64,000 nucleotides of DNA from Bacillus yapensis (GCF_005280205.1 NZ_SUND01000001.1:1-64000), one strand, 5' to 3'; positions 35,339 through 44,650 are shown, counted from the stretch's first letter. The notes: generated by a model from the sequence alone, not told the origin. Made by a program: numbers and translations.

Positions 35339-37108
35339 TTACTCTTCTGTTACATACCATAGATGCGTATCATTTAAGAATGAGTAAGGTAATACATCTA
35401 CACCATGTAGGCGAGTGTTATGTGCCCATAAGCTGTTTGCTGCATAAAGAATTAATGCCGGTAAATCTTCACCAAACTTCACTTGCCATTCGCTTAGTTT
35501 TTCATTGCGATATGCTTTATCAAATGCTTCTGGTGGAGTATTAGCTTCTTTTAACAGTGCATCAGCTTCAGTGTTATTCCAACGAGAATAGTTGTATGCA
35601 GCTGGTGCATCCCAAAGACCTGTTGGATCTGGATCTGTACTATCTAATGACCAACCAACTAGGTATAAATCCCAGTCTTGAGCATTGTTTTCTAGATCTT
35701 CAAAGTAAGCTGCTGCTTCCTTCGGTTGGCGAAGGTCGATGTTGATACCTACAGCCTCAAGATATTCTTCAACGATTGGAGCTGAACGCTCACGAATTTG
35801 GTTACCCAATGGATAGTTAAGACTTAATACCCATTCTTCACCATCTGGATTTTCACGGAATCCATCACCATCTACATCTTTATAGCCAGCTTCATCTAAA
35901 AGTTTCTTAGCTTCGTCTGCGCTATATTCGTATTGTGGTGGGTTCGTATCATCATAAGCATCAAATTGTGTTGCAATTGGAGAGTTCTGAACGATACCTC
36001 TTCCATATAAAAGACCATCGATGATCGCTTGACGGTCAATCGCATAAGCAATCGCTTGACGTACTTTTTGATCTTTTAAGTCTTCATTAACAGTCCACTT
36101 AGAAGGATCAAGTGTCTTGTCTCCAGCAGCACGATGGTTTACCATCATACCCATGATTTGGTAACCGAAGTCCGGTTGCTCAATGATTTCAACGTTTGGC
36201 ATTGCAGCAACTGTTTCATAGTCTGCTGCTTGGAATCCATTTGGATCTGCAACAAAGTCGATTTCACCAGTTTCAAGTAAGCCCAGGATAACCGCTTGGT
36301 CTACAACCTTCCAAACGACGCTATCTAAGTAAGGCTCGCCTTTCCAGTAATCAGCATTCTTTTCAAGAACGTATTGTTCCCCTTGAACCATTTCTGTGAA
36401 TTTGAATGGACCAGTACCGACAATCTTTCCAGCTTCACGAGATTCAGGAGCAGCAGGCATATCAGCGATTGAAATGTCCTTAAAGATGTGCTCTGGAATA
36501 ATCGAGAATGAAGCATCAGAAAGTGCCTTTACGTTTGGTTGAGCAAATTTGAATGTAACAGTGTAGTCGTCAACTTTGACAACCCCTTGGAAATCTTGAG
36601 AAGCACCAGTGCTATACTCTTCATAGCCTACTAGATTACCAGCAAAGTAAGAACGAATTCCACCTGCTTCAATGTATCCAGGGCTTGCTAACAATTTGTA
36701 AGTAAATACAACGTCATCAGCTGTAAATGGCTCACCATCTTGCCATTTTACGTTTTCTTCTAACTTAAATGTTAATTCTGTTTGATCATCATTAAATGAC
36801 CATTCTTTTGCTAGACCTGGAGTAAAGTTAAGATTTTCATCTTGTGAAAGTAACCCTTCATAGATAAAGCTTAGGATGTTTGCTTCATAAGCTTCTTCAT
36901 AGAAAATCGGGTTGAATTGACCTGATGGTGGTGTATCCATCGCACCAACAACCGTACCACCTTTTTGTGGACCTTCAGCCGGTTGTTCTGTTTCAGTACC
37001 TTCACCTTCTGGCTCAGTTCCTGCATCATCTCCTCCTGAACACGCAGCAAGGATTCCTAGCATAAGAACAAAGCTTAGTAATAATAACCAACTTTTCTTA
37101 AACTTCAA
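35339..37108 (-). CDS. appA: oligopeptide-binding lipoprotein (AppA/OppA type)
   Basis: A 589-residue extracellular solute-binding protein family 5 member. A lipoprotein signal ends at the lipobox ILAAC (about residues 19-23), followed by an acidic linker. Family motifs include the GGTVVGAMDTPPSGQFNPIF start and DGEPFTADDVVFTYKLL. The start is TTG at 37108 with AAAGGGGTG eight bases upstream. It delivers oligopeptides to AppB/C. Its stop is followed by the intra-operon hairpin. Confidence 0.93.
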   Translation of the reverse strand: MKFKKSWLLLLSFVLMLGILAACSGGDDAGTEPEGEGTETEQPAEGPQKGGTVVGAMDTPPSGQFNPIFYEEAYEANILSFIYEGLLSQDENLNFTPGLAKEWSFNDDQTELTFKLEENVKWQDGEPFTADDVVFTYKLLASPGYIEAGGIRSYFAGNLVGYEEYSTGASQDFQGVVKVDDYTVTFKFAQPNVKALSDASFSIIPEHIFKDISIADMPAAPESREAGKIVGTGPFKFTEMVQGEQYVLEKNADYWKGEPYLDSVVWKVVDQAVILGLLETGEIDFVADPNGFQAADYETVAAMPNVEIIEQPDFGYQIMGMMVNHRAAGDKTLDPSKWTVNEDLKDQKVRQAIAYAIDRQAIIDGLLYGRGIVQNSPIATQFDAYDDTNPPQYEYSADEAKKLLDEAGYKDVDGDGFRENPDGEEWVLSLNYPLGNQIRERSAPIVEEYLEAVGINIDLRQPKEAAAYFEDLENNAQDWDLYLVGWSLDSTDPDPTGLWDAPAAYNYSRWNNTEADALLKEANTPPEAFDKAYRNEKLSEWQVKFGEDLPALILYAANSLWAHNTRLHGVDVLPYSFLNDTHLWYVTEE

Positions 37109-37201
37109 ATTCGTTCACCCCTTTTAAATTTTGGAAGAATTAAATAACTCGCAGCGGATTTCTAGGCACACCACCTCCTTATATGTAAAGACTTAAAGAA
37201 A

Positions 37202-38209
37202 TTAATTATCATATAAGTGGCAAGCCACAAAATGTCCTTCACTTACATTGATCAATTCTGGTCTTTCAAGTGAGCAGCGTTCATGAGCTTTCGGACAACG
37301 AGTTCGGAAAGCACAACCAGAAGGTGGATTAGACGGACTAGGCAGGTCTCCTTTTAGGATGATTTTTTCCCTCTTGGCAGTAATATCTGTTGAAGGAACT
37401 GCTGATAGTAATGCTTCCGTATACGGATGGAGTGGAGTTTCATAGATGTTTTTCTTAGGAGCAATTTCTGCAATTCTACCAAGATACATGACAGCTACCC
37501 GGTCACTAATATGCTTAACGACACTTAAATCGTGAGCAATAAATAAATAGGTTAGATTAAATTCATCTTGCAAATCAGCCATTAAGTTTAGAACCTGCGC
37601 TTGAATAGACACGTCTAAAGCAGAGACAGGCTCATCGCAAATAACAAACTTGGGATTAAGCGCCAATGCTCTTGCAATACTAATCCGTTGTCGTTGACCA
37701 CCAGAAAATTCATGTGGATACTTTAATCGGGAATCAGGTCTCAAGCCTACTTTTTCTAGAAGACTGATTGCCTTCTCCTTACGCTCACTTTTTGACATAT
37801 CCGTTTGGACTAAAAGTGGCTCTTCAATTAATTCTTGCACATTCATCTTTGGATTAAGAGAAGCAAACGGATCCTGGAAGACAATTTGCATATCACGTCT
37901 AAATGGACGTAACTGACGGTTGCTCATCTTCGAAATTTCTTCATTATCGAAAAAGATTTGTCCTTCAGTCGGATCTAATAAACGCAAGATTACACGCCCT
38001 AATGTGGATTTCCCTGAACCAGATTCACCCACGACTCCTAGTGTTTCTCCTCTAAGAATGCTTAGTGATACGTCATCTACAGCCTTTACTTGACCTACTT
38101 CACGCTTGAAGACGCCACCCTTGATCGGAAAATACTTTTTAATGTTTTTAGCTTCTAATATATAATCTTGATCTACCTTTTTTTCTAACTCTTTTTCTAG
38201 AAGTGACAC
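37202..38209 (-). CDS. appF: oligopeptide ABC transporter ATPase (AppF/OppF)
   Basis: A 335-residue ABC ATPase: Walker A GVVGESGSGKSTLGRVIL, Q-loop FQDPFASLNP, signature FSGGQRQRISIARAL, Walker B KFVICDEPVSALD, switch His IAHDLSVV. The C-terminal oligopeptide-type CAFRTRCPKAHERC stretch, shared with AppD, likely binds an Fe-S or zinc site. The start is GTG, 12 bases after appD's stop, with AAGGGGGC upstream. Confidence 0.93.
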   Translation of the reverse strand: MSLLEKELEKKVDQDYILEAKNIKKYFPIKGGVFKREVGQVKAVDDVSLSILRGETLGVVGESGSGKSTLGRVILRLLDPTEGQIFFDNEEISKMSNRQLRPFRRDMQIVFQDPFASLNPKMNVQELIEEPLLVQTDMSKSERKEKAISLLEKVGLRPDSRLKYPHEFSGGQRQRISIARALALNPKFVICDEPVSALDVSIQAQVLNLMADLQDEFNLTYLFIAHDLSVVKHISDRVAVMYLGRIAEIAPKKNIYETPLHPYTEALLSAVPSTDITAKREKIILKGDLPSPSNPPSGCAFRTRCPKAHERCSLERPELINVSEGHFVACHLYDN

Positions 38210-38221
38210 TTGTTAGCCCCC

Positions 38222-39193
38222 TTATTCATACAGATAGCATCGGACATTATGACCTGGCTCAACAGTTACTAATTCTGGATTAGCCACACGACATTTATCC
38301 ATGACATGTGGACAGCGATCTGAAAAGCGACAACCTGAAGGAAATTCATGTGCGGCTGGAACCATTCCCTTGATTGCCCCAAGTCGTTCAACATCTTTAT
38401 CTAGGCTTGGCAAACTTTCAAGCAATCCACTTGTATACGGATGCTTTGGATTTAAGAACAAATTCTCAACCGTTGTTTGTTCAACGATTTGTCCGCCATA
38501 CATAACCATGACTTTCTCTGCGTACTCAGCAACTACACCTAAATCGTGTGTAATAAGTAGGACAGCCATATTAAATTTCTTCTTCATTTCATCCATCAGA
38601 TCCAAAATTTGCGCTTGAATCGTAACATCAAGAGCAGTAGTCGGTTCGTCTGCAATCAACAGCTTCGGATCACAAGATATCGCAATTGCAATCATCGCTC
38701 TTTGTCTCATCCCTCCAGAAAGCTGATGAGGGTATTCCTTCATCGTTTCTTCCGCTCGAGGAAATCCAACTAGCTTTAAAAGCTCGATCGCTTTTCTTTC
38801 GGCCTCTTGCTTTGAAATTTTCTTATGACGTATTAATGTTTCTTTAATTTGATTTCCGATCGTAAAAACTGGATTCAATGCGGTCATCGGTTCCTGGAAG
38901 ATCATCCCGATTTCTCTACCGCGAACAGTCGTCATTTGTTTGTCAGATAGAGAAACAAGATCCTTGCCATTAAAAAGAATTTGTCCTTCTTCAATTTTTC
39001 CTGGTTTACCTACCAGTTTCATAATTGAAAGAGAAGTGATACTTTTTCCACTCCCTGACTCACCTACTAAAGCAACGGTTTCTCCTGGATTGACGGTAAA
39101 GTCTACCCCATCAACAGCTTTAGCCACTTTTTTTCCTTCTAAGTAGAAATACGTTTTCAATCCTTTTACATCTAACAATGTGTTTTGCGTCAT
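38222..39193 (-). CDS. appD: oligopeptide ABC transporter ATPase (AppD/OppD)
   Basis: A 323-residue ABC ATPase and first gene of the operon: Walker A ALVGESGSGKSITSLSIM, Q-loop FQEPMTALNP, signature LSGGMRQRAMIAIAI, Walker B KLLIADEPTTALD, His switch ITHDLGVV, and the C-terminal CRFSDRCPHVMDKC. The ATG at 39193 follows GAGGTG. Candidate CodY-like sequences (four mismatches from the consensus) lie upstream at about 39281-39295 and 39675-39695; appDFABC is CodY-controlled in B. subtilis. Confidence 0.93.
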   Translation of the reverse strand: MTQNTLLDVKGLKTYFYLEGKKVAKAVDGVDFTVNPGETVALVGESGSGKSITSLSIMKLVGKPGKIEEGQILFNGKDLVSLSDKQMTTVRGREIGMIFQEPMTALNPVFTIGNQIKETLIRHKKISKQEAERKAIELLKLVGFPRAEETMKEYPHQLSGGMRQRAMIAIAISCDPKLLIADEPTTALDVTIQAQILDLMDEMKKKFNMAVLLITHDLGVVAEYAEKVMVMYGGQIVEQTTVENLFLNPKHPYTSGLLESLPSLDKDVERLGAIKGMVPAAHEFPSGCRFSDRCPHVMDKCRVANPELVTVEPGHNVRCYLYE

Positions 39194-39823
39194 CCACTGC
39201 ACCTCAACTTCATTAGCTATGATTAAAACCTGTTAATCTAGTAATAAAAAATTATTATACGCATAGGTCAAAGTATTCATTTTTTTCACAAAATATTATA
39301 ATTACAAGCCCATTTGGTGATTTATTAGCAAAAGTATACTATCAGGTTTAAATTTTTGCAATATAGGGAAAAATTAAAGTAATTGTAATTTTTAATAAAC
39401 TATAAGGGTATTTATGAATTTTTATTATTTCGTCAATCGAAACAGCACTTTCATTAGAAAATTTATTTAATTTTTCCAAAATAATAAATTTACTTAATTA
39501 TTAATTAAATTGTAGTGATAAAGAAATATTTGTAATAGAATCCTCTAATTTCGACATAATATATATTGTGCGGATTAATCTTCAAATCAATTCTATAAAA
39601 CTAGTATTTATACATTTTTATTTATAAATATTCAATATTTAAGCTCATAAACTTTTTTTATAACTTCAATTTTCTTTGTCAGAAAATCTGACAAAACTCC
39701 TAAAATTCAACATTTTTCACCTTTTTTCACGGATTAAATGTGTCATTATTCTTTTGCATGAACTCTGCAATAATTCCTAATACTATATAAACAATAAGAT
39801 TAGTCTTGAAAGGATTGCTTGCT
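39194..39823. other. AT-rich divergent region between app operon and yteA
   Basis: No gene is seen in 630 bases. The notable structure is a perfect palindrome TTTGTCAGA-AAA-TCTGACAAA at 39675-39695, which could act on either flank. The region also holds the promoters for both operons. Confidence 0.6.
39675..39695. promoter_or_regulatory. perfect palindrome, putative operator
   Basis: TTTGTCAGA-AAA-TCTGACAAA, nine bases per arm. Its core GTCAGAAAATC partly resembles a CodY box, but the match is loose. Confidence 0.35.
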
Positions 39824-40585
39824 ATGCTATCTCAAAATCAAATTTCAGCGTTTAAATCAGAACTGGAGAGTCAAAAAAGCGAGTTAGAGCAGCGTTATGA
39901 AATGAATGAACATCTAAATTTAACCTCAGGTCATGCTCATGAATCAGTTGGTGAGCTTTCAAGCTACGATAATCACCCAGGCGATGAAGGGACGGAATTA
40001 TATGAAAGAGAAAAGGACATTGCCCTAAGCGAACATTACCGAAATGAACTAGCAAATATTAAGAAGGCACTGAACGCAATCGAAAACGGTACATACGGAA
40101 AATGCGAGGTATGTGGAAAAGAAATTGCCCTTCAACGATTAGAGGCTTTACCAACAACGACCTATTGTATCGAGCATACGCCTGATCAGATTACTTCTCA
40201 TGAGCGTCCACTTGAAGAAGGTGTATTAATGCCTCCATTCGGAAAATTTGATATGGACGAACAACATGAATCTGTCTCTTTTGATGCCGAGGATGCCTGG
40301 CAGGAGGTTCAAAGCTGGGGAACCTCAGAGACTCCTTCTGATTTCGTCAACGTGGAGGGCCATTATAATGATGTTGGGAATGAAGCAGAAGAAAATCATG
40401 GCTATGTAGAGGATTACGAAAACTTTGTTGGTGTTGATATAGAAGGAAAAAATGTAACGGTTTATCCGAACTCTCAGCATAAACGCTATGAAGAAATGCT
40501 CGATGAACAAGGAACCATGACGGCATTTGGAGATTTACCCGCTTCTGAACACGATCCATATGTAGAAGAAAGGGACAATGATTAA
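39824..40585 (+). CDS. yteA: YteA-family DksA/TraR zinc-finger protein
   Basis: A 253-residue protein with an N-terminal coiled coil (MLSQNQISAFKSELESQKSE...), the YERE-type stretch GDEGTELYEREKDIALSE, a four-cysteine-like DksA zinc finger CEVCGKEIALQRLEALP...C, and a long acidic C-terminal extension (about residues 120-253) typical of Bacillus YteA. It is linked to sporulation in that genus; DksA-type proteins act on RNA polymerase. The ATG at 39824 follows AAAGGA. The terminator at 40569-40601 overlaps its end. Confidence 0.85.
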   Translation: MLSQNQISAFKSELESQKSELEQRYEMNEHLNLTSGHAHESVGELSSYDNHPGDEGTELYEREKDIALSEHYRNELANIKKALNAIENGTYGKCEVCGKEIALQRLEALPTTTYCIEHTPDQITSHERPLEEGVLMPPFGKFDMDEQHESVSFDAEDAWQEVQSWGTSETPSDFVNVEGHYNDVGNEAEENHGYVEDYENFVGVDIEGKNVTVYPNSQHKRYEEMLDEQGTMTAFGDLPASEHDPYVEERDND

Positions 40586-40601
40586 TTTCATTGTCCCTTT
40601 T
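40569..40601 (+). terminator. terminator of yteA
   Basis: AAAGGGACAATGA-TTAATT-TCATTGTCCCTTT, a 13-bp perfect stem followed by T. Confidence 0.92.
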
Positions 40602-40662
40602 GGCTGCCACAAACACTTAAATTTTCTTTTCTATAAATTCCGGAATTCAAAAAGAGGTGAAC

Positions 40663-40914
40663 CTAATACAGTCGTTCATGAACCTCATTTAATTGCATCA
40701 CTCGTTCCCCGTCATCTTCCTCCTGTGCATGGCTAATTTCATCTGGAAGAATCTTATTTAGGAAATCAATTTGCTCATTGGATAGTCTGCTTACGAAGGA
40801 TTCCTCTGATGTAAAATCATCCTCTCTAATAATCGCGTAAATTTCTTTTCCAATATCAGAGCGATCCGTATAATTTGATAAGATTTCTTTTAAATAGCCT
40901 AACGGTTGGTTCAT
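40663..40914 (-). CDS. csgA: CsgA-like sporulation-specific protein
   Basis: An 83-residue acidic protein with the look of B. subtilis CsgA, a sigma-G-controlled spore protein: an LGYLKEILSNY start, an acidic helix-turn region SRLSNEQIDFLNKILPDEISHAQEE and the ending LNEVHERLY. The similarity is from memory and the promoter consensus was not confirmed. GGAAAGAG lies upstream of the ATG. The gene is convergent with yteA. Confidence 0.6.
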   Translation of the reverse strand: MNQPLGYLKEILSNYTDRSDIGKEIYAIIREDDFTSEESFVSRLSNEQIDFLNKILPDEISHAQEEDDGERVMQLNEVHERLY

Positions 40915-41006
40915 TTAGCTCTTTCCTTTCTAAAAAAAGTCTATTCTTCATTTAGAATGTGCTATTTTATACCAATTCATGAAACCAAAATATTTCTATT
41001 TTTAAA

Positions 41007-41035
41007 TTGACAATATCAAGATAGGGTTATATAAT
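41007..41035 (+). promoter_or_regulatory. consensus sigma-A promoter of yceI
   Basis: TTGACA (41007-41012), a 17-bp spacer and TATAAT (41030-41035): a perfect consensus promoter. Confidence 0.9.
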
Positions 41036-41051
41036 TTGTCTTAAGTTACAA

Positions 41052-41069
41052 TATCTCGAATTTGAGATA
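41052..41069. promoter_or_regulatory. MhqR-like operator in the yceI leader
   Basis: TATCTCGAATTTGAGATA is an 18-bp palindrome with one broken pair, nearly the TATCTCGAATTCGAGATA box reported for MhqR, the quinone/electrophile-sensing MarR-type repressor of Bacillus. It starts about 10 bases after the predicted transcription start, a position suited to repression. Confidence 0.6.
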
Positions 41070-41106
41070 AATTAAATTGAGACAAAACAAAGGGAGAGAT
41101 TTTAAG

Positions 41107-41640
41107 ATGACAAAGGGAAAATGGGCTTTAGACGCAGCTCACAGCAGCGTAGATTTTTCAGTAAAACATATGATGTTCGCAAACGTGAAAGGTTCTTTCA
41201 ATGAATTTGATGCTTCAATCGAAGCAGATCCAACTGACTTAACTTCTGCTACAATTGAATTCACAATCAATACAGGAAGCGTTGATACACGTAACGCTGA
41301 CCGTGATGCACATCTTCGTGGTGAAGATTTCTTTGATGTTGAAAACTACCCAGCAATGACTTTCAAGTCTACTTCTATCACTAAGACTGATGAAGGCGAA
41401 TATGATGTGACTGGTGATTTAACAATCAAAGATGTAACTAAGCCACAAACTTTCACTGTTACTTACGGTGGTACTGGTAAAGATCCATGGGGTAATGAAA
41501 AGGTTGGTTTTGGAGTAGAAGGCGCAATCAACCGTAGCGAGTTTGGTCTAACTTGGAACGCAGCACTTGAAACTGGTGGCGTACTAGTTGGCGATAAAGT
41601 TAAAATTTCATTAGACGTTCAAGCAGCAAAAGCTGAGTAA
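41107..41640 (+). CDS. yceI: YceI-family polyisoprenoid-binding-like protein
   Basis: A 177-residue lipocalin-like YceI protein: WALDAAHSSVDFSVKHMMFA, VKGSFNEFDASIEADP, SVDTRNADRDAHLRGEDFFD and MTFKSTSITKT motifs. Family members bind isoprenoids or amphiphiles. There is no signal peptide here, so it is probably cytoplasmic. The ATG at 41107 follows GGGAGAG; the ORF-extending codons upstream overlap the operator region. A strong promoter and an MhqR-like operator suggest induction by quinones. Confidence 0.92.
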   Translation: MTKGKWALDAAHSSVDFSVKHMMFANVKGSFNEFDASIEADPTDLTSATIEFTINTGSVDTRNADRDAHLRGEDFFDVENYPAMTFKSTSITKTDEGEYDVTGDLTIKDVTKPQTFTVTYGGTGKDPWGNEKVGFGVEGAINRSEFGLTWNAALETGGVLVGDKVKISLDVQAAKAE

Positions 41641-41652
41641 TAAGGATTAACC

Positions 41653-41689
41653 AAAAACCTGCAGGTGACTAACCCCTGCAGGTTTTTTT
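41653..41689 (+). terminator. terminator of yceI
   Basis: AAAAACCTGCAGG-tgactaacc-CCTGCAGGTTTTTTT. Confidence 0.93.
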
Positions 41690-41753
41690 GCGTTTATGGA
41701 CTTAAAAAATAGGTCAAAATGATGAGTAAGTCATGTTCCTTGAGGTGAAGAAG

Positions 41754-42749
41754 TTGCAGCACCCTTTTTTTGCACATTTCATACGAATGCCCTTCTTTTT
41801 ACGAATCTTCATTATCGCCTTAGTTTTTATCGTCGGCTTCGGCTTTTTAGCTTATATCATTGAACCTGAAACATTCCCTAATCTTTTCGAGGGGATTTGG
41901 TGGGCGATCATGACCGTTTCTACAGTAGGGTACGGCGATTTTGTGCCCACAACCATACTTGGAAAAATAACGGGAATGGTTTTAGTTTTATCGGGAGCTG
42001 GATTTGTTTCATCTTATTTCGTAACACTCGCTACAACCACTGTTAAAAGGCAAAATAATTTGTTAGAAGGGAAAGTCATGTTTAAAGGGACCGATCATTA
42101 TATTATTGTTGGCTGGAACGAAAGAGCAAGAGCGATTATCGACAAACTACTTACAGATAAAGAAGAAAGCTCCATCATCCTGATTGATCAAACATTGGAG
42201 ACCAACCCTTTTTCAGATTATCACGTTCATTTTATAAAAGGTCGTGCAAACACAGATGAGATTTTAATAAAAGCAAACATTTATCATGCGAAAAAGGTAA
42301 TGATTACAGCCGATCAAAACCTCGATGAACTTCATGCTGATATGAACACCATTATTGCATTGTTGGCCATCAAAGGGTTAAATCCTGATGTCATCTGTGT
42401 GGTAGAAATTTTAACAGAAGAGCAAGTGGCCAATGCAAAAAGAGCTGGTGCAGATGAAGTGATTCAATCCAATATTATTTCTGGTTCGGTTATGACCAAT
42501 TGTCTTCATTCAACCGGAACTGTCGATGCGCTAATCTTTCTTCTTGAACAATTTGACGGAACACGGTTCGTCTTCAGGTCAGCTACATCCTACGCTGAAA
42601 AAACCTTTATTGAAACAAGCAAAACACTTCTCGATGAAGGAGCCCTTTTATTTGGCATAAAAAGAGGAGCAGACACAATCGTCAATCCGCCCCATCCTTT
42701 TAAAATTAAAGATAATGATATGCTCCTAGTGGTTGATACGCTAAAGTAA
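41754..42749 (+). CDS. yugO: potassium channel protein with RCK domain (YugO)
   Basis: A 331-residue two-helix K+ channel: pore helix and selectivity filter IMTVSTVGYGDFVPTT, followed by a TrkA-N (RCK) domain with HYIIVGWNERARAIIDKLL and a TrkA-C-like end. YugO of B. subtilis carries biofilm electrical signals by potassium efflux. The TTG at 41754 is preferred since GAGGTG lies six bases upstream; the ATG at 41733 has none. The gene overlaps the convergent yugN by 9 bases. Confidence 0.9.
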   Translation: MQHPFFAHFIRMPFFLRIFIIALVFIVGFGFLAYIIEPETFPNLFEGIWWAIMTVSTVGYGDFVPTTILGKITGMVLVLSGAGFVSSYFVTLATTTVKRQNNLLEGKVMFKGTDHYIIVGWNERARAIIDKLLTDKEESSIILIDQTLETNPFSDYHVHFIKGRANTDEILIKANIYHAKKVMITADQNLDELHADMNTIIALLAIKGLNPDVICVVEILTEEQVANAKRAGADEVIQSNIISGSVMTNCLHSTGTVDALIFLLEQFDGTRFVFRSATSYAEKTFIETSKTLLDEGALLFGIKRGADTIVNPPHPFKIKDNDMLLVVDTLK

Positions 42750-43142
42750 AATACTTTCTAATTCTGCTGTCAAAGCCTTTCCTGTCTCCAAATATTTATC
42801 TGGAACAGTGGCATCCTCGTCTTCAGGCCCTTGAAATTGGTTAAAAGAGGCATTGAAAGTACTAGCATTCGCATCTTGATCTACATCAGCTTCGTATTCA
42901 TGAGCCAGCAGAAAGGGGCGATCTATCGCTACCGTACATCCGGGTGTATCAAGTTGCCCGTCTACCGCATGAAACGGTACACGATAAAACATGTAGCCAT
43001 CCTCGTCATCAATTTTGTAATCAAAATAGCCATGGTCATAATCCCAATTCCCTCCAATCACATAGCCGATTGGCTTTAGCGATTGTTCCAAATCAAATAG
43101 ACGATATTCTTTTCCTTCTACCTTCGAAGGCATTTCAATCAT
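42741..43142 (-). CDS. yugN: YugN-like protein
   Basis: A 133-residue acidic protein of the YugN-like family: MIEMPSKVEGKEYRLFDLEQ, GGNWDYDHGYFDYKIDDEDG, RPFLLAHEYEADVD. Function unknown. In B. subtilis it adjoins yugO, pgi and yugK, as here. The ATG at 43142 lies directly after the T-run of a hairpin whose 3' arm contains the AAGGGGG ribosome-binding site, so translation should be low unless the hairpin opens. The gene ends convergently overlapping yugO. Confidence 0.85.
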   Translation of the reverse strand: MIEMPSKVEGKEYRLFDLEQSLKPIGYVIGGNWDYDHGYFDYKIDDEDGYMFYRVPFHAVDGQLDTPGCTVAIDRPFLLAHEYEADVDQDANASTFNASFNQFQGPEDEDATVPDKYLETGKALTAELESILL

Positions 43143-43145
43143 AAA

Positions 43146-43189
43146 AAATCCCCCTTCAAACTTTTTCTTAGTTTCTCCAAGGGGGATTT
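43146..43189 (-). terminator. hairpin burying the yugN ribosome-binding site
   Basis: On the minus strand AAATCCCCCTT pairs perfectly with AAGGGGGATTT (11 bp) across a loop with an inner AAACT/AGTTT stem, then TTTTTT and the yugN ATG. It can stop transcription or hide the Shine-Dalgarno. Confidence 0.75.
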
Positions 43190-43200
43190 CTTTAAACCCA

Positions 43201-43226
43201 AAAGGGACCTCACTTGAGATCCCTTT
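43201..43226 (-). terminator. terminator of pgi
   Basis: AAAGGGA-CTCA pairs with TGAG-TCCCTTT just after the pgi stop, followed by TT-GGG-TTT on the minus strand. Confidence 0.75.
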
Positions 43227-43234
43227 CACATTTC

Positions 43235-44581
43235 TTATAGTCTTTTTTCTAGTTCTGCTTTCTTTTCTTCAAAGCCTGGTTTGCCAAGTAATGCAAACAT
43301 ATTTACTTTGTAAGCTTCTACACCAGGTTGGTCAAATGGATTTACCCCTAATAAATAGCCGCTCATTGCACAAGCTTTTTCAAAGAAGTATGCAAGATAA
43401 CCAAATGTGTATTCATCAAGCTTTGGAACGGATACAACTAAGTTTGGAACGCCACCATCAGTGTGAGCAAGTAAAGTTCCTTCAAACGCCTTGTTGTTAA
43501 CGAAATCGACAGTTTTACCTGCTAGATAGTTCAATCCGTCTAAATCGCTATCAGCTTCTTCAATTGTTAACTCATGACGTGGCTGCTCAACCTTGATAAT
43601 CGTTTCGAATAAGTCTCTACGACCTTCTTGAACATATTGCCCTAAAGAGTGTAAGTCTGTTGAGAAGTTTGCAGAAGACGGGAAAATACCCTTTTGATCT
43701 TTTCCTTCACTTTCTCCAAACAATTGCTTCCACCATTCAGAGAAATACTGTAGAGATGGCTCATAATTGATCAGCATTTCAATTGTTTTTCCTTTGTTAT
43801 ACAGGACATTACGAACGGCAGCATACTGATAAGCTTGGTTCTCCTCTAGCTCTGAAGAACTGTATTCCTCACGAGCATCAGCAGCCCCCTTCATCATTGC
43901 TTCAATATCAGCACCACTCACGGCAATCGGAAGTAATCCAACCGCTGTTAAAACAGAATAGCGTCCACCAACATCATCTGGAATCACAAATGATTCGTAG
44001 CCTTCCTCAGTAGCAAGTGTTTTTAAAGCGCCACGTGCTTCGTCCGTTGTTGCGTAGATACGCTTGCGAGCTTCTTCAACACCATACTTTTCCTCAAGAA
44101 GTTTACGGAAAATACGGAATGCAATCGCTGGTTCTGTTGTCGTACCTGACTTTGAAATGACGTTAATAGAGAAATCTTTCCCCTTTAGTAAATCCATAAC
44201 ATCTTTCATATATGTAGAGCTAATGCTGTTTCCAACAAAGATAATTTGCGGAGTTTTTCTGTCTTCTTTCCCAAGTACATTGTAAAAGCTATGCTGAAGC
44301 ATATCAATCGCCGCACGTGCTCCTAAATATGAACCGCCGATCCCAATGACAAGTAATACATCAGAATCACCTTTAATTTTTTCAGCTGATTTTTGAATAC
44401 GAGAAAATTCTTCCTTATCGTAATCAACCGGTAAGTCAATCCATCCTAAAAAGTCATTGCCTGCTCCACTCTTCTCGTGTAAAGAATGATGAGCAACCTT
44501 GACTAAATCGCGTAAATAAGTAATTTCATGTTCTCCAAAAAAGCTTAGCGCTTTTGTATAGTCAAAATTCACATGTGCCAT
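43235..44581 (-). CDS. pgi: glucose-6-phosphate isomerase
   Basis: A 448-residue PGI interconverting glucose 6-phosphate and fructose 6-phosphate. Visible are [18 protein letters not shown], the catalytic [19 protein letters not shown] (signature), [12 protein letters not shown], and the active-site Glu in [20 protein letters not shown]. The ATG at 44581 follows GGAGG; upstream extensions are rejected. Length matches the Bacillus enzyme. A promoter TTGATA-17-TAAAGT lies at 44622-44650. It links the neighbouring yug genes to central metabolism only by position. Confidence 0.97.
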   Translation of the reverse strand: MAHVNFDYTKALSFFGEHEITYLRDLVKVAHHSLHEKSGAGNDFLGWIDLPVDYDKEEFSRIQKSAEKIKGDSDVLLVIGIGGSYLGARAAIDMLQHSFYNVLGKEDRKTPQIIFVGNSISSTYMKDVMDLLKGKDFSINVISKSGTTTEPAIAFRIFRKLLEEKYGVEEARKRIYATTDEARGALKTLATEEGYESFVIPDDVGGRYSVLTAVGLLPIAVSGADIEAMMKGAADAREEYSSSELEENQAYQYAAVRNVLYNKGKTIEMLINYEPSLQYFSEWWKQLFGESEGKDQKGIFPSSANFSTDLHSLGQYVQEGRRDLFETIIKVEQPRHELTIEEADSDLDGLNYLAGKTVDFVNNKAFEGTLLAHTDGGVPNLVVSVPKLDEYTFGYLAYFFEKACAMSGYLLGVNPFDQPGVEAYKVNMFALLGKPGFEEKKAELEKRL

Positions 44582-44621
44582 AGTTGTCCTCCATCTTTTA
44601 TGTATTCTTGTATTCATGTAT

Positions 44622-44650
44622 ACTTTAACGAAACTGGGGACGGTTATCAA
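44622..44650 (-). promoter_or_regulatory. candidate pgi promoter
   Basis: On the minus strand TTGATA (44645-44650) and TAAAGT (44622-44627), 17-bp spacer. Confidence 0.55.

Noticed and set aside
40915-40990. Sigma-G promoter upstream of the csgA-like gene
   Set aside because: CATTCTA fits the -10, but the spacing to the nearest -35-like element is too short.
41733-41753. Longer ATG start for yugO
   Set aside because: No Shine-Dalgarno precedes ATG 41733, whereas GAGGTG lies six bases before TTG 41754.
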